Assembly: GCF_022539505.1 (NCBI RefSeq)
Contig: NC_061514.1
Coordinates: 219,007,837 to 219,071,836, forward strand
Direction of reading: 5' to 3'
DNA from: Lolium rigidum
Taxonomy: Eukaryota > Streptophyta > Magnoliopsida > Poales > Poaceae
DNA length: 64,000 nt
How positions within the stretch are numbered: position 1 is the first letter of the stretch; every line of letters starts with the position of its first letter. The position numbers and the translations under genes were made by a program. A model generated the notes under the pieces. That model was not told the origin of the DNA. It saw only the letters and a program-made list of their open reading frames with translations, and did not search any database. Of the stretch, positions 33,584-44,467 are shown one piece after another.

Positions 33584-34409
33584 CGACATGACCCCTCTTC
33601 CTCTTGGTGTTTCTAATGTTTTGCAGGAATTCAGCGACGTGTTTCCGGAAGAGGTACCCGCAGGACTTCCACCATTGCGAGGTATTGAGCATCAAATTGA
33701 CTTGATCCCCGGAGCATCGCTGCCCAATAGGGCGCCATATAGGACGAATCCCGAAGAGACGAAGGAGATACAGAAGCAAGTACAAGCGCTACTCGACAAA
33801 GGTTATATCCGCATAAGCCTTAGTCCTTGTGTTGTTCCTGTTATTCTTGTTCCTAAGAAAGATGGTACATGGCGTATGTGCGTAGATTGTAGAGCGATAA
33901 ACAACATTACTATTCGATATCGTCATCCTATTCCCCGTTTAGATGATATGCTAGATGAATTGAGTGGTGGTGCTGTTTTCACTAAAATTGATTTGCGTAG
34001 TGGTTATCATCAAATTAGGATGAAAGAAGGGGATGAGTGGAAAACCGCCTTTAAAACAAAATTTGGTTTATATGAGTGGTTAGTAATGCCTTTTGGGTTG
34101 ACTAATGCACCTAGCACTTTTATGAGACTGATGAACCATGTTTTCCGTGATTTTATTGGCAAGTTTGTGGTTGTGTATTTTGATGACATATTAATCTACA
34201 GCCGCAATGAATCTGATCATATTATACATATTCGACATGTTTTGCAAGTGCTGCGTGATAATAAACTCTATGGTAATCTTGAGAAGTGCACATTTTGCAA
34301 AGATAAGGTCATATTTCTGGGTTATGTTATCTCTCAGCATGGAGTAGAAGTAGATGTGTCTAAAATTGAAGCTATTCAAAATTGGCCTACTCCCATGAAT
34401 GTGAGTTGA
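33522..34409 (+). CDS. Reverse transcriptase of the CRM-like element (5' part of pol)
   Basis: The frame carries the RT core: [56 protein letters not shown] and the catalytic YFDDILIYS (about residues 222-230). It continues through the thumb to NWPTPMNVS, where the nested element begins at 34407. The downstream part of the same protein resumes at 41551 with [13 protein letters not shown] frame change separates it from gag-protease at about 33530-33580. Confidence 0.85.
   Translation: MRILQPMPLVLMYGGTVLVSNDMTPLPLGVSNVLQEFSDVFPEEVPAGLPPLRGIEHQIDLIPGASLPNRAPYRTNPEETKEIQKQVQALLDKGYIRISLSPCVVPVILVPKKDGTWRMCVDCRAINNITIRYRHPIPRLDDMLDELSGGAVFTKIDLRSGYHQIRMKEGDEWKTAFKTKFGLYEWLVMPFGLTNAPSTFMRLMNHVFRDFIGKFVVVYFDDILIYSRNESDHIIHIRHVLQVLRDNKLYGNLEKCTFCKDKVIFLGYVISQHGVEVDVSKIEAIQNWPTPMNVS
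34402..34406. repeat. Target-site duplication tgagt (left) of the nested element
   Basis: TGAGT at 34402-34406 is repeated at 41551-41555, flanking the element precisely and inside the polymerase reading frame. Confidence 0.95.
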
Positions 34410-35934
34410 TACGTCTCCAACGTACCTACAATTTCTGATGTTCCATGCTTGTTTTATGACAATACTTACATGTTTTGCTCGCACTTTATAATGTTTTTAT
34501 GCGTTTTCCGGAACTAACCTATTAACAAGATGCCGAAGTGCCAGTTCCTGTTTTCTGCTGTTTTTGGTTCCAGAAAGGCTGTTCGGGCAATATTCTCGGA
34601 ATCGGACGAAATCAACGCCCAGAACCTTACTTTTCCCGGAAGCTTCCAGAGAGTCAGAGAGGGACCAAAGGGGAGCCCTGGGGGCCCCACACGTGGTGGC
34701 GGCGCGGCCCAGGGGGGCGTGCCCCCCTAGTGTGTGGGACCCCCGTGGCCCCTCCGACTCCGCCTCTTCTCCTATAAGACCCCTTTCGACCTAAAATCGC
34801 GATACGAATTGATGAAAATCCAGAAAGACTCCAGGGGCGCCGCCACCATCGCGAAACTCCGTTTCGGGGGACATCAGTCTCTGTTCCGGCACCCTGCCGG
34901 GACGGGGAAGTGCCCCCGGAAGCCATCTCCATCAACGCCACCGCCTCCATCATGCTCCGTGAGTAGTTCCCCCATGGACTACGGGTTCTAGCTGTAGCTA
35001 GTTGGTATTCTCTCCCCCATGTACTTCAATACAATGATCTCATGAGCTGCCTTACATGATTGGGATTCATCTGATGTAATCGGTGTTGTGTTTGTTGGGA
35101 TCCGATGGATTGTTACATTATGATTAGTCTATCTATAAAGTTTGTGAAGTTATTGTTGCTGCAATCTTGTTGTGTTTAATGCTTGTCACTAGGGCCCGAG
35201 TGGCATGATCTTACATTTAAGCTCTATACTTATTGCTTAGATTGTATCTACAAGTTGTTTGCACTTGTCTATGTCCGGAACCCGAGGCCCCAGAGTGACA
35301 GCAACTGGGATAACTGGAGGGGAAGGCTTAGGTATGAGGATCACATGTTTTCACCAAGTGTTAATGCTTTGCTCTGGTGCTCTATTAAAAGGAGTACCTT
35401 AATTTCCAGTAGATTGCCTAGAGGCCCAGCTGCCACCGGCTGGTAGGACAAAAGATGTTGTACAAGTTTCTCGTTGCGAGCACGTATGACTATATATGGA
35501 AATATGCCTACATGATTAATAATCTTGATGTTCTGTCTTAATGCTATTTCAATCCTATCAATTGCCCAACTGTAATTTGTTCCCCCAACACTTGTTATTG
35601 GAGAGTTACCACTATTGTAGATAGCTGGGAACCCCGGTCCATCTCTCATCATCATATACTCGTTCTACATGTCATTGGAAGTAGTATCAACTATATTCTG
35701 GTGCCATTGCCTCTGTGTTACTGTTACTGCTGCTGTGTTACTGTTACTATTGCTCTCATATCACTGCTGCTTTCACATCACCCCTGTTACTAGTGCTTTT
35801 CCGAGTGCGGCTGAATTGACAACTCAGTTGTTAAGGCTTATAAGTATTCTTTACCTCCCCTTGTGTCGAATCAATAAATTTGAGTTTTACTTCCCTCGAA
35901 GACTGTTGCGATCCCCTATACTTGTGGGTTATCA
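34407..35934 (+). repeat. 5' LTR of the nested element
   Basis: Starts TGATACGTCTCCAACGTACC and ends GGGTTATCA. A CTATAAGACC box near 34771 is a likely TATA region. Small open frames inside (34530-34991, 35183-35446) recur in the other LTR and are not genes. Confidence 0.92.
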
Positions 35935-35945
35935 AGACTATTTTC

Positions 35946-35963
35946 TGGCGCCGTTGCCGGGGA
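35946..35963 (+). promoter_or_regulatory. Primer-binding site complementary to tRNA-Asp
   Basis: TGGCGCCGTTGCCGGGGA matches the reverse complement of the plant tRNA-Asp(GUC) 3' end including CCA. Confidence 0.85.
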
Positions 35964-36014
35964 GGCATAGCTCTACTCATAAGTTCACTCGGGGAGTACA
36001 CTCTACCTCTCTCT

Positions 36015-36145
36015 CTGTTTTTGTTTTATTTTATTTTGTTTTGCTTAGTTTACTTTTGTCTAGTTTATTTGTGCTTAGTTTATTTCTGTCTAGTATTATT
36101 TTGCTTAGTTTATTTTTGTCTAGTTTCTTTTTGTTTTGTTTTACT
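36015..36145 (+). repeat. T-rich minisatellite
   Basis: Imperfect ~17/35-bp units of 'tttgcttagtttatttttgtctagttta' type between the primer site and the ORF. It creates a hydrophobic-looking shadow frame that I do not regard as coding. Confidence 0.7.
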
Positions 36146-36206
36146 TTTCTTATATACCCAAAAATCCATAAAAATTTGAAAAACCAAAAAATTAAAAACT
36201 GTTGCT

Positions 36207-37574
36207 ATGGGAGAACCTACAACCTATTTGGAGCTTATTGAATTATATAATAATTATAGAGAATCAAGAACGGGTAAAGTTATGAGTGATGTGATAGAAA
36301 AACTGAATACAATTGCTAAAATCTTGCTTAAACGCCATGATATAAACTGTTGCTCTCAACAGGATACTAAACATCTTAAATTTCAATGTGGATTTATTGA
36401 GGAAGTTTTAATTAAGAACTATAATTGGAATAGCTATATTCATTTTGGGTTCGAAGAAGTAGAACAATTTGTTTTGTTTATGGGAGCTTCTGAGATCGAA
36501 TCCGTCATTGCTAAAAATTATGAAACTTGTGTTGTTTGTAAGGACCTTAAAGATTATGTCTCTTATATCCTTAATTTTTGCATAGAAAGCTACAGTGATA
36601 ATCCTTATATCATTTGTTATAAAGAGAGACTCATTAATGCACAAGAATGCACTCACAATTTGCAGGAACCTGTGGAAGAAGAAATTGATGAACATGAAAG
36701 CTCATTGGATGAAAAAGAGGAGGAAATTGATGAACCTGAAAGCTCATTGGATGAAAAATAAGAGGAGAGTGATGAACAAAAGGAGGAAGAATGGATTAGC
36801 TACCCATGCCAACCTTCTAATGAGAGTAACTCTTTATCTCTTACACTATTTGATTGTCCTCCATGCTTACCAAAGGAGGATGAATGTTATGTTCCTGTGG
36901 ATTCTCTTGAAATATTCCCTATGAGTAAAACTTGTGAGAATAACTATGCTACTTTTATTCATGATAATCCATGCTATTTTGATAAATCTTATGATAATGC
37001 TTTGTTTGTGCCTGATGTCGAAATGCATGGTACTAAAGAGTTTTGTTTAGCAAATGTTTATGATAAATCTCTAGATGATGGTCCTATGTTACTTGATAAT
37101 ATTAATTGTACTACTAATGAAAATGGGATTGGAGAGTTCTTTACTTTATGTAGGAGTCCCATATCTTTTGAGATTGATCAACCATCTTGTTATATTATTG
37201 ATAAAGGTGGGTTTGAAAGTTTTAGTCCCACTATTTTTGAGCTTGATAAAAATTATATGTTCATGGATCATGAGAAACATGCTTTATGTGATAGTTATAT
37301 TGTTGAGTTTGTTCATGAAGCTACTGAAAATTATTATGAGAGAGGAAAATATGGTTGTAGAAATTTGCATGGTACTAAAACACCTCTCTATATGCTGAAA
37401 CTTTTGAAGTTAATCTTGTTCTATCTTCCAATGCTTGTCACTTTGTTCTTCATGCATTTATTTGTGTACAAGACTCCTATGCATAGGAAGTGGGTTGGAC
37501 TTAAATGTGTTTTGAACTTGCTTTTTGATGCTCTCCTCTACTTCAACTCTTATTTCTTGCGAGTGCATCATTAA
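36207..37574 (+). pseudogene. Unknown protein of the nested element, single in-frame stop
   Basis: From ATG 36207 one frame is open to 37574 except for a TAA at 36759-36761. The N-terminal part starts MGEPTTYLELIELYNNYRES and includes CVVCKDLKDYVSYIL. An acidic duplicated segment (EEIDEHESSLDEK, EEIDEPESSLDEK, about residues 165-190) precedes the stop. The second part holds CENNYATFIHDNPCYF and many Cys/Phe/Asp motifs, and ends in a hydrophobic segment (LILFYLPMLVTLFFMHLFV) that could span a membrane, followed by a basic tail. It has no gag knuckle or enzyme motif. It may be a gag-like or envelope-like accessory protein; I cannot decide. The open frame over ~450 codons argues for past selection. 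Confidence 0.6.
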
Positions 37575-40005
37575 AATTGCTGAGCCCATCTTAATGGCTA
37601 TAAAGAAAGCACTTCTTGGGAGATAACCCATGTTTTTATTTTGCTACTGTTTTGTTGTGTCTTGGAAGTTGTTACTACTGTAGCAACCTCTCCCTATCTT
37701 TATTTTATTGCAATGTTGTGCCAAGTGAAGTCTCTAATAGAAGGGTGATGCTAGATTTGGATTACTGCGCAGAAAAAATTTTCTTGCTGTCACGAATCTG
37801 GGTATGATTCTCTGTAGGTAACTCAGAAAAATCTGCCAATTTACGTGAGTGATCCTCAGATATGTACGCAACTTTCATTAGTTTTCAGTTTTCTGATTTA
37901 AGCAACGGAAGTACCTCTTAAAAATTCGTGTTTACTGGCTGTTTTGTTTTGACAGATTTTGTCTCTGTTTTTTGCATTGTCTCTTGTAGACTTTAAGCAA
38001 GGCTTTCTAGACTTGGAGAGCTGTAGCTAATGTTTTATTGAGTTATTGCAATGTGTCACTACAAGGCTAAGGTGGATTAAAGTTTTTTGAGTACTAACCC
38101 CTCTAATGAAGTTTATGAGAAGTTTGGTGTGAAGGAAGTTTTCAAGGGTCAAGAGAGGAGGGTGATATATGATCAAGAAGAGTGAAAAGTCTAAGCTTGG
38201 GGATGCCCCGTGGTTCATCCCTGCATATTTCAAGAAGACTCAAGCGTCTAAGCTTGGGGATGCCCAAGGCATCCCCTTCTTCATCAACAACTTATCAGGT
38301 CACCTCTAGTGAAACTATATTTTTATTCAGTCACATCTTATGTTCTTTACTTGGAGCGTCTGTGTGTTTTTATTTTTGTTTTTCTTTGAATAAGATCGGA
38401 TCGTAGCAATCCTTGTGTGGGAGAGAGACACGCTCCGCTTTTTCATATGAACACTTGTGTTCTTCGTTTTACTTTTAATGTTCAATGACAAATGGAAGCT
38501 ATTGCATTTATTGCTATTTGGTTGGAAACAGAAAATGCTTCATATTGTCTTGGATAATTTGATACTTGGCAATTGTTTTGAGCTCTCAAGTAGCTCAAGT
38601 TTAAGCTCTTGCATCATGTAGTTTAAACCTATTAGTGGAGAACTACCGTAGAGCTTGTTGAAATTGGTTTGCATGATTGGTCTCTCTAAGGTCTAGATAT
38701 TTTCTGGTAAAAGTGTTTGAGCAACAAGGAAGACAGTGTAGAGTCATATAATGCTTGCAATATGTTCTTATGTAATTTTTGCTGTACTGGTTCATACATG
38801 TGTTTGCTTCAAACAACCTTGCTAGCCAAAGCCTTGTACTGAGAGGGAATGCTTCTCGTGCATCCAAAACCTTGAGCCAAAACCTATGCCATTTGTGTCC
38901 ACCATAACTACCTACTATGTGGTATTTTTCTGCCATTCCAAGTAAATACTTCATGTGCTACCTTTAAACAATTCAAAAGTTATTATCTCTTATTTGTGTC
39001 AATGTTTTATAGCTCATGAGGAAATATGTGGTGTTTTATCTTTCAATCTTGTTGGGCAGCTTTCACCAATGGACTAGTGGCTTCATCCGCTTATCCAATA
39101 ATTTTGCAAAAGGAGCTGGCAGCGGGGTTCCCAGCCCCCACTAAGTAACTTTCATTAATAATTCTCTTCACGTGTTTTGCCCTGATTCATCAGTAAGCAA
39201 CTTAATTTTGCAAATAGACACTCCTTCATGGTATGTGAATGTTGGAAGGCACCCGAGGATTCGGTTAGCCATGGCTTGTGTAAGCCAAAGGTTGGGAGGA
39301 GTGTCAACCATAAATAAAACTAAAATACATGTGTAAACAAAAGAGAAGAGGGATGATCTACCTTGCTGGTAGAGATAACGTCCTTCATGGGAGCCGCTCT
39401 TTGAAAGTCAGTTTGGCAAGGGGGTTAGAGTGCCCACTACCATTCGTTGACAACAAAAAACACCTCTCAAAACTTCACTTTTATACTCTCTATATGATTT
39501 CAAAACTTAAAAAGCTCTAGCACATGATTTAATCCCTGCTTCCCTCTGCGAAGGGCCTTTCTTTTACTTTATGTTGAGTCAGTTTACCTACTTCCTTCCA
39601 TGTTAGAAGCAAACACTTGTGTCAACTGTGCATTGATTCTTATGTACTTGCTTATTTGCATTCATCATATTACTTTGTGTTGACAATTATCCATGAGATA
39701 TGCATGTTGAAAGTTGAAAGCAACTGCTGAAACTTAAATCTTCCTCTGTGTTGCTTCAATGCCTTTACTTTGAATTTATTGCTTTATGAGTTAACTCTTA
39801 TGCGAGACTTTTGATGCTTGTCTTGAAAGTACTATTCATGAAAAGTTTTGCTATATGTTATCTATTTGTTAGCAACTATAGATCATTGCCTTGAGTCACC
39901 GCATTCATCTCATATGCTTTATAATAGTATGATCAAGGTTATGTAAGTAGCATGTCACTACAGAAATTATTATTTTTATCGTTTACCTACTCGAGGGCGA
40001 GCAGG
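37575..40005 (+). other. Long 3' non-coding region of the nested element
   Basis: About 2.4 kb without a coherent frame. The motif 'taagcttggggatgcc' occurs at 38191 and 38248 and again at the polypurine tract (40010). Part of this region (about 39060-39560) reappears in inverted orientation at about 61840-62350 in the element at the right end. Confidence 0.7.
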
Positions 40006-40023
40006 AACTAAGCTTGGGGATGC
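40006..40023 (+). promoter_or_regulatory. Polypurine tract of the nested element
   Basis: AACTAAGCTTGGGGATGC directly precedes the 3' LTR. Confidence 0.7.
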
Positions 40024-41550
40024 TGATATGTCTCCAACGTACCTACAATTTCTGATGTTCCATGCTTGTTTTATGACAATACTTACATGTTTTGCTCGCA
40101 CTTTATAATGTTTTTATGCGTTTTCCGGAACTAACCTATTAACAAGATGCCGAAGTGCCAGTTCATGTTTTCTGCTGTTTTTGGTTCCAGAAAGGTTGTT
40201 CGGGCAATATTCTCGGAATCGGACGAAATCAACGCCCAGAACCTTATTTTTCCCGGAAGCTTCCAGAGAGTCAGAGAGGGACCAGAGGGGAGCCCTGGGG
40301 GCCCCACACGTGGTGGCGGCGTGGCCCAGGGGGGGCGCCCCCTAGTGTGTGGGACCCCCGTGGCCCCTCCGACTCCGACTCTTCGCCTATAAGACCCCTT
40401 TCGACCTAAAAACGCGATACCAATTGACGAAACTCCAGAAAGACTCCAGGGGCGCCGCCACCATCGCGAAACTCCGTTTCGGGGGACAGAAGTCTCTGTT
40501 CCGGCACCCTGCCGGGACGGGGAAGTGCCCCCGGAAGCCATCTCCATCAACGCCACCGCCTCCATCATGCTCCGTGAGTAGTTCCCCCATGTACTACGGG
40601 TTCTAGCTGTAGCTAGTTGGTATTCTCTCCCCCATGTACTTCAATACAATGATCTCATGAGCTGCCTTACATGATTGGGATTCATCTGATGTAATCGATG
40701 TTGTGTTTGTTGGGATCCGATGGATTGTTACATTATGATTAGTCTATCTATAAAGTTTGTGAAGTTATTGTTGCTGCAATCTTGTTGTGTTTAATGCTTG
40801 TCACTAGGGCCCGAGTGGCATGATCTTACATTTAATCTCTATACTTATTGCTTAGATTGTATCTACAAGTTGTTTGCACATGTCTATGTCCGGAACCCGA
40901 GGCCCCAGAGTGACAACAACTGGGATAACTGGAGGGGAAGGCTTAGGTATGAGGATCACATGTTTTCACCAAGTGTTAATGCTTTGCTCCAGTGCTCTAT
41001 TAAAAGGAGTACCTTAATTTCCAGTAGATTCCCTAGAGGCCCGGCTGCCACCGGCTGGTAGGACAAAAGATGTTGTACAAGTTTCTCATTGCGAGCACGT
41101 ATGACTATATATGGAAAACATGCCTACATGATTAATAATCTTGATGTTCTGTCTTAATGCTATTTCAATCCTATCAATTGCCCAACTGTAATTTGTTCAC
41201 CCAACACTTGTTATTGGAGAGTTACCACTAGTGTAGATAGCTGGGAACCCCGGTCCATCTCTCATCATCATATACTCGTTCTACATGTCATTGGAAGTAG
41301 TATCAACTATATTCTGGTGCCATTGGCTCTTTGTTACTCATTCTTCGCTGCGTGTTATCGTTACTATTGCTCTCATATCATTGCTGCTTTCACATCACCC
41401 CTGTTACTAGTGCTTTTCCAGGTGCAGCTGAATTGACAACTCAGTTGTTAAGGCTTATAAGTATTCTTTACCTCCCCTTGTGTCGAATCAATAAATTTGG
41501 GTTTATTTCCCTCGAAGATTGTTGCGATCCCCTATACTTGTGGGTTATCA
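40024..41550 (+). repeat. 3' LTR of the nested element
   Basis: 1527 bp, TGATATGTCTCC to GGGTTATCA, collinear with 34407-35934. It is followed by the tgagt duplication. Confidence 0.92.
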
Positions 41551-43431
41551 TGAGTCAAGTTAGAAGTTTTCATGGTCTAGCTGGGTTTTATTGCCGTTTT
41601 GTGCCCAATTTTTCTACTATTGCTGCACCATTGAATGAATTGACTAAAAAGGGTGTTGCATTTGAGTGGGGCGTTGCCCAAGATCATGCTTTTGCTGAAC
41701 TGAAACGATTGTTAACTTCGGCACCGTTGCTTGCACTTCCTGATTTCAATAAGAAATTTGAGATTGAATGTGATGCTAGTGGTATTGGAATTGGTGGTGT
41801 GTTGATGCAAGAGGGTCGCCCAATTGCATATTTTTCTGAGGAACTTTCTGGTGCTAAGTTGAACTATCCTATCTATGATAAAGAATTGTATGCTTTAATT
41901 AGAGTTCTTGAGGTTTGGCAACATTATTTGTGGCCAAAAGAATTTATCATACATTCTGGTCATGAAGCTTTGAAATATCTGAAAGCCCAATCTACTTTGC
42001 ATAAGCGTCTTGCCAAGTGGGTTGAGTTCATTGAGTCTTTTCCATACATTATTAAGCATAAGAAGGGAAAAGATAATATTGTTGCTGATGCTCTATCTAG
42101 GAAGAATATGCTATTAACTAAAGTTGATGTTAAAATTCCTGGATTAGAGGTACTATGTGATTTGTATGCCACTGATCATGATTTTGCTGAACCATATCGC
42201 TTATGTGCTCTTGGTAAAGCATGGGAAAAATATCACATACATGATGGGTTCTTGTTTAGAGCTAACAAACTATGTGTTCCAGAATCGTCCGTGCGTTTGC
42301 TCTTATTGCAGGAATCACATGCTCGGAGGTTTGATGGGTCACTTTGGGCGTGAGAAGACGCTACTCATGCTAGCTGACCACTTTTATTGGCCAAAGATGA
42401 GGCGGGATGTGGACAGGTATGTGAAGAGATGCATTACTTGCAACAAGTCCAAGTCCAAGCTGAAGCCTCACGGTTTGTATACTCCTTTACCGGCACCTAC
42501 TACACCTTGGGAGGATATTAGTATGGATTTTGTGTTGGGTTTGCCGCGTACTAAGAGAGGCCATGATTCTATATTTGTGGTAGTGGACAGATTTTCTAAG
42601 ATGTCACACTTTATTGCCTGCCACAAAAGCGACGATGCGTCGCATATTGCTAACCTATTTTTCAGGGAGATTGTTCGACTACATGGAGTCCCAAAGACTA
42701 TTGTTTCTGATCGTGATGTCAAGTTCATGAGCTACTTCTGGAAGACACTTTGGGGAAAGCTGGGGACAAAGCTGCTGTTCAGTACCACTTGTCATCCCCA
42801 AACTGATGGTCAAACTGAAGTGGTGAATAGAACATTGTCACAACTATTGAGATCCATGATCAAGAAGAACCTGAAGGAGTGGGAAGAGTGTTTGCCGCAT
42901 GTGGAGTAACAGGGCGGTACATTCTACCACGGAGCTATGTCCTTTTGAGGTGATGTATGGTTTCAAACCAATTACTCCACTTGATTTGTTGCCTTTACCC
43001 ATACATGAGAGAGTTAATATGGAGGCATCCAAGAGGGCATATTTTGTGCGAAAATCCATGTGAAGACTAAAGAGTTGATAGAGAAGAAAGTCAAGAGCAA
43101 TGCTGCAAGTATGAACAAGAAGCGCAAAGAGATGTTGTTCAAGCCTGGTGATATGGTCTGGGTACATTTTCGCAAGGATAGGTTCCCGAAGCTGCGGAAG
43201 TCTAAGTTGAAGCCTCGTGGTTCTGGTCCTTACAAAATGCTTGCCAAGATCAATGATAATGCATACTCGATAGATCTTCTAGTTGATGAGTTTGGTGTCA
43301 GTAATTCTTTCAATGTTGCTGATTTGACACCATATGACGGAGAAGACCTTGGAGCGTCGAGGTCGACGCCTTTTGAAGGGGGGGGGGAGATGATGAGGAC
43401 ATCCCTACTACACCACTACCTCCGTCATTGA
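41551..43431 (+). pseudogene. RNase H and integrase of the CRM-like element (3' part of pol)
   Basis: Reading resumes with [11 protein letters not shown], the RT connection, then RNase H ([13 protein letters not shown] near 41767). At about 42320 the frame shifts; the integrase zinc-binding region (GHFGREK... CITCNKSK) follows, then the catalytic core ([29 protein letters not shown]) in 42157-42909. A stop at 42907 and another shift lead to the C-terminal part (43060-43431: PGDMVWVHFRKDRFP, SFNVADLTPYDG). The domain order is normal for gypsy. The apparent start of the 41331 frame lies in the nested LTR and is artificial. Confidence 0.83.
43375..43390 (+). promoter_or_regulatory. Polypurine tract of the CRM-like element
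   Basis: GAAGGGGGGGGGAGA lies immediately before the 3' LTR start at 43391 and overlaps the end of the integrase frame. Confidence 0.75.
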
Positions 43432-44467
43432 CAAATGAAGATGAACCTGCTGTGAAGCTCAAGTCCAATGAAGTTCGGATTGGACCAATTACAAGGGCCC
43501 GTGCGAAGCTACTTAAACAACATGTGAACTTGTTTCTAAACGATACTTTTATTGATTAGAACTTTATACTGCCTAAGTCCTGTTACTTATGTATCATCAG
43601 GTATCAAGAGGAGACGAGCATCGCATGAGGAGTAGAGGAGCAGCTGGACGTGAAGATGGACGTCAAGATGGACGTGAAGCTGGACATGGAGCTGGACATG
43701 AAGATATCTCATGGACGCGCGAGGGAGGAGCGGGAGGCATGCACGAGAGGAGAAGTTGACGTCCAGGCCGGCCCAGCGCCCGGTCAGACCAGCCGCCAGA
43801 CCGGCGCGCCCGGTCCCTGGCCCGGTTCAACCGGGCGGCAGACCGGATTCACCCCGGCGCCAACCGGGCGTCGTACTGGGGCCAAGCGGACGGAGTTTTG
43901 CAACCTTTCCGGTTGCCGCACGGTCCCTGGCCCGGTTTAGACCGGCCAGTCCGGTCCCAGGCCCGGTCAACCGGATTCTAGACCGGACTAGTCCGAGTCT
44001 GTCTCGACCAGATCTATTCTGGGTCGGTTTTACTTGTATCTTTCGACCAGAACTTGTCCCGGACGCCTACATAAGTGCCTTGGACGACCCCCTAGCTGCT
44101 TCAGACCACGTTTAAGATAAACCCTAGTTCATAGTTGTTTGCTAAGCAAAACTATTGTTCCTCAACTCTCCAATTCGTTGCGATCTGGAGTTTTATGCTA
44201 CTGAAAGTTTGTGTGATCTGCTGTTACATTGGGGACTAGAAGATTGCAAACTACCGCTTCGTGGTCGGCGGCTACGTGCGCAAGTGTGTGGAGTTGCGAA
44301 TATCTTGCAGGGTTGAGAGCTGTTGCATTGGCATCAGGAATCAATCGAGAGACTTCGTCGGCGTCATACAAGTTATCCTCCTCATCATGATCGATTTCAT
44401 CCGCTGCTACCATGGTGTGTTCATCACCACCCGTCGCTTACTGAGAAGATCGGGCAACCCCTTATCA
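43391..44467 (+). repeat. 3' LTR of the CRM-like element
   Basis: 1077 bp, collinear with 29643-30678 apart from an extra ~41 bp near 43800-43845 made of repeated CCGGTC/GGCCCGG phrases, and scattered substitutions. Confidence 0.9.

Larger units (their letters stand above)
34407..41550 (+). mobile_element. Non-autonomous TGATACGTC-family LTR retrotransposon
   Basis: LTRs of 1528 and 1527 bp (34407-35934, 40024-41550), the tgagt duplication, a perfect 18-nt tRNA-Asp-type primer site (35946) and a purine-rich tract (40006-40023) define a complete element. The internal 4.1 kb encodes one ~455-codon protein of unknown function and a long non-coding 3' region, with no protease, RT or integrase. 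The primer site is the type used by Athila-like gypsy elements, so those may supply enzymes in trans. The LTRs differ at about 40 positions by eye (~2.5-3%). Confidence 0.92.
29643..44467 (+). mobile_element. CRM-like Ty3/gypsy retrotransposon in the satellite, split by a nested element
   Basis: LTRs at 29643-30678 and 43391-44467 begin TGATGAGGACATCC and end CCCTTATCA. The flanks atata (29638-29642) and gtata (44468-44472) are a 5-bp duplication with one mismatch. Domain order is gag with a CCHC knuckle, protease, reverse transcriptase, RNase H, integrase, as in Ty3/gypsy. RT and integrase wording ([24 protein letters not shown]) resembles CRM-clade chromoviruses; a chromodomain or CR motif was not confirmed. 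Removing 34407-41550 and one tgagt copy leaves a 7.7-kb element. Several in-frame stops and frameshifts make it non-autonomous now. Confidence 0.88.

Noticed and set aside
35946..35963. Possible tRNA-Asp gene
   Set aside because: Only the 18-nt 3' complement is present; it is a primer-binding site next to an LTR.
35880..36179. Hydrophobic protein with repeated FCLVYFCLVYL
   Set aside because: Translation of a T-rich minisatellite; likely not a membrane protein gene.
41331..41560. Start codon and first ~70 residues of the 340-codon frame
   Set aside because: These residues come from the nested LTR; only sequence after 41551 belongs to the polymerase.
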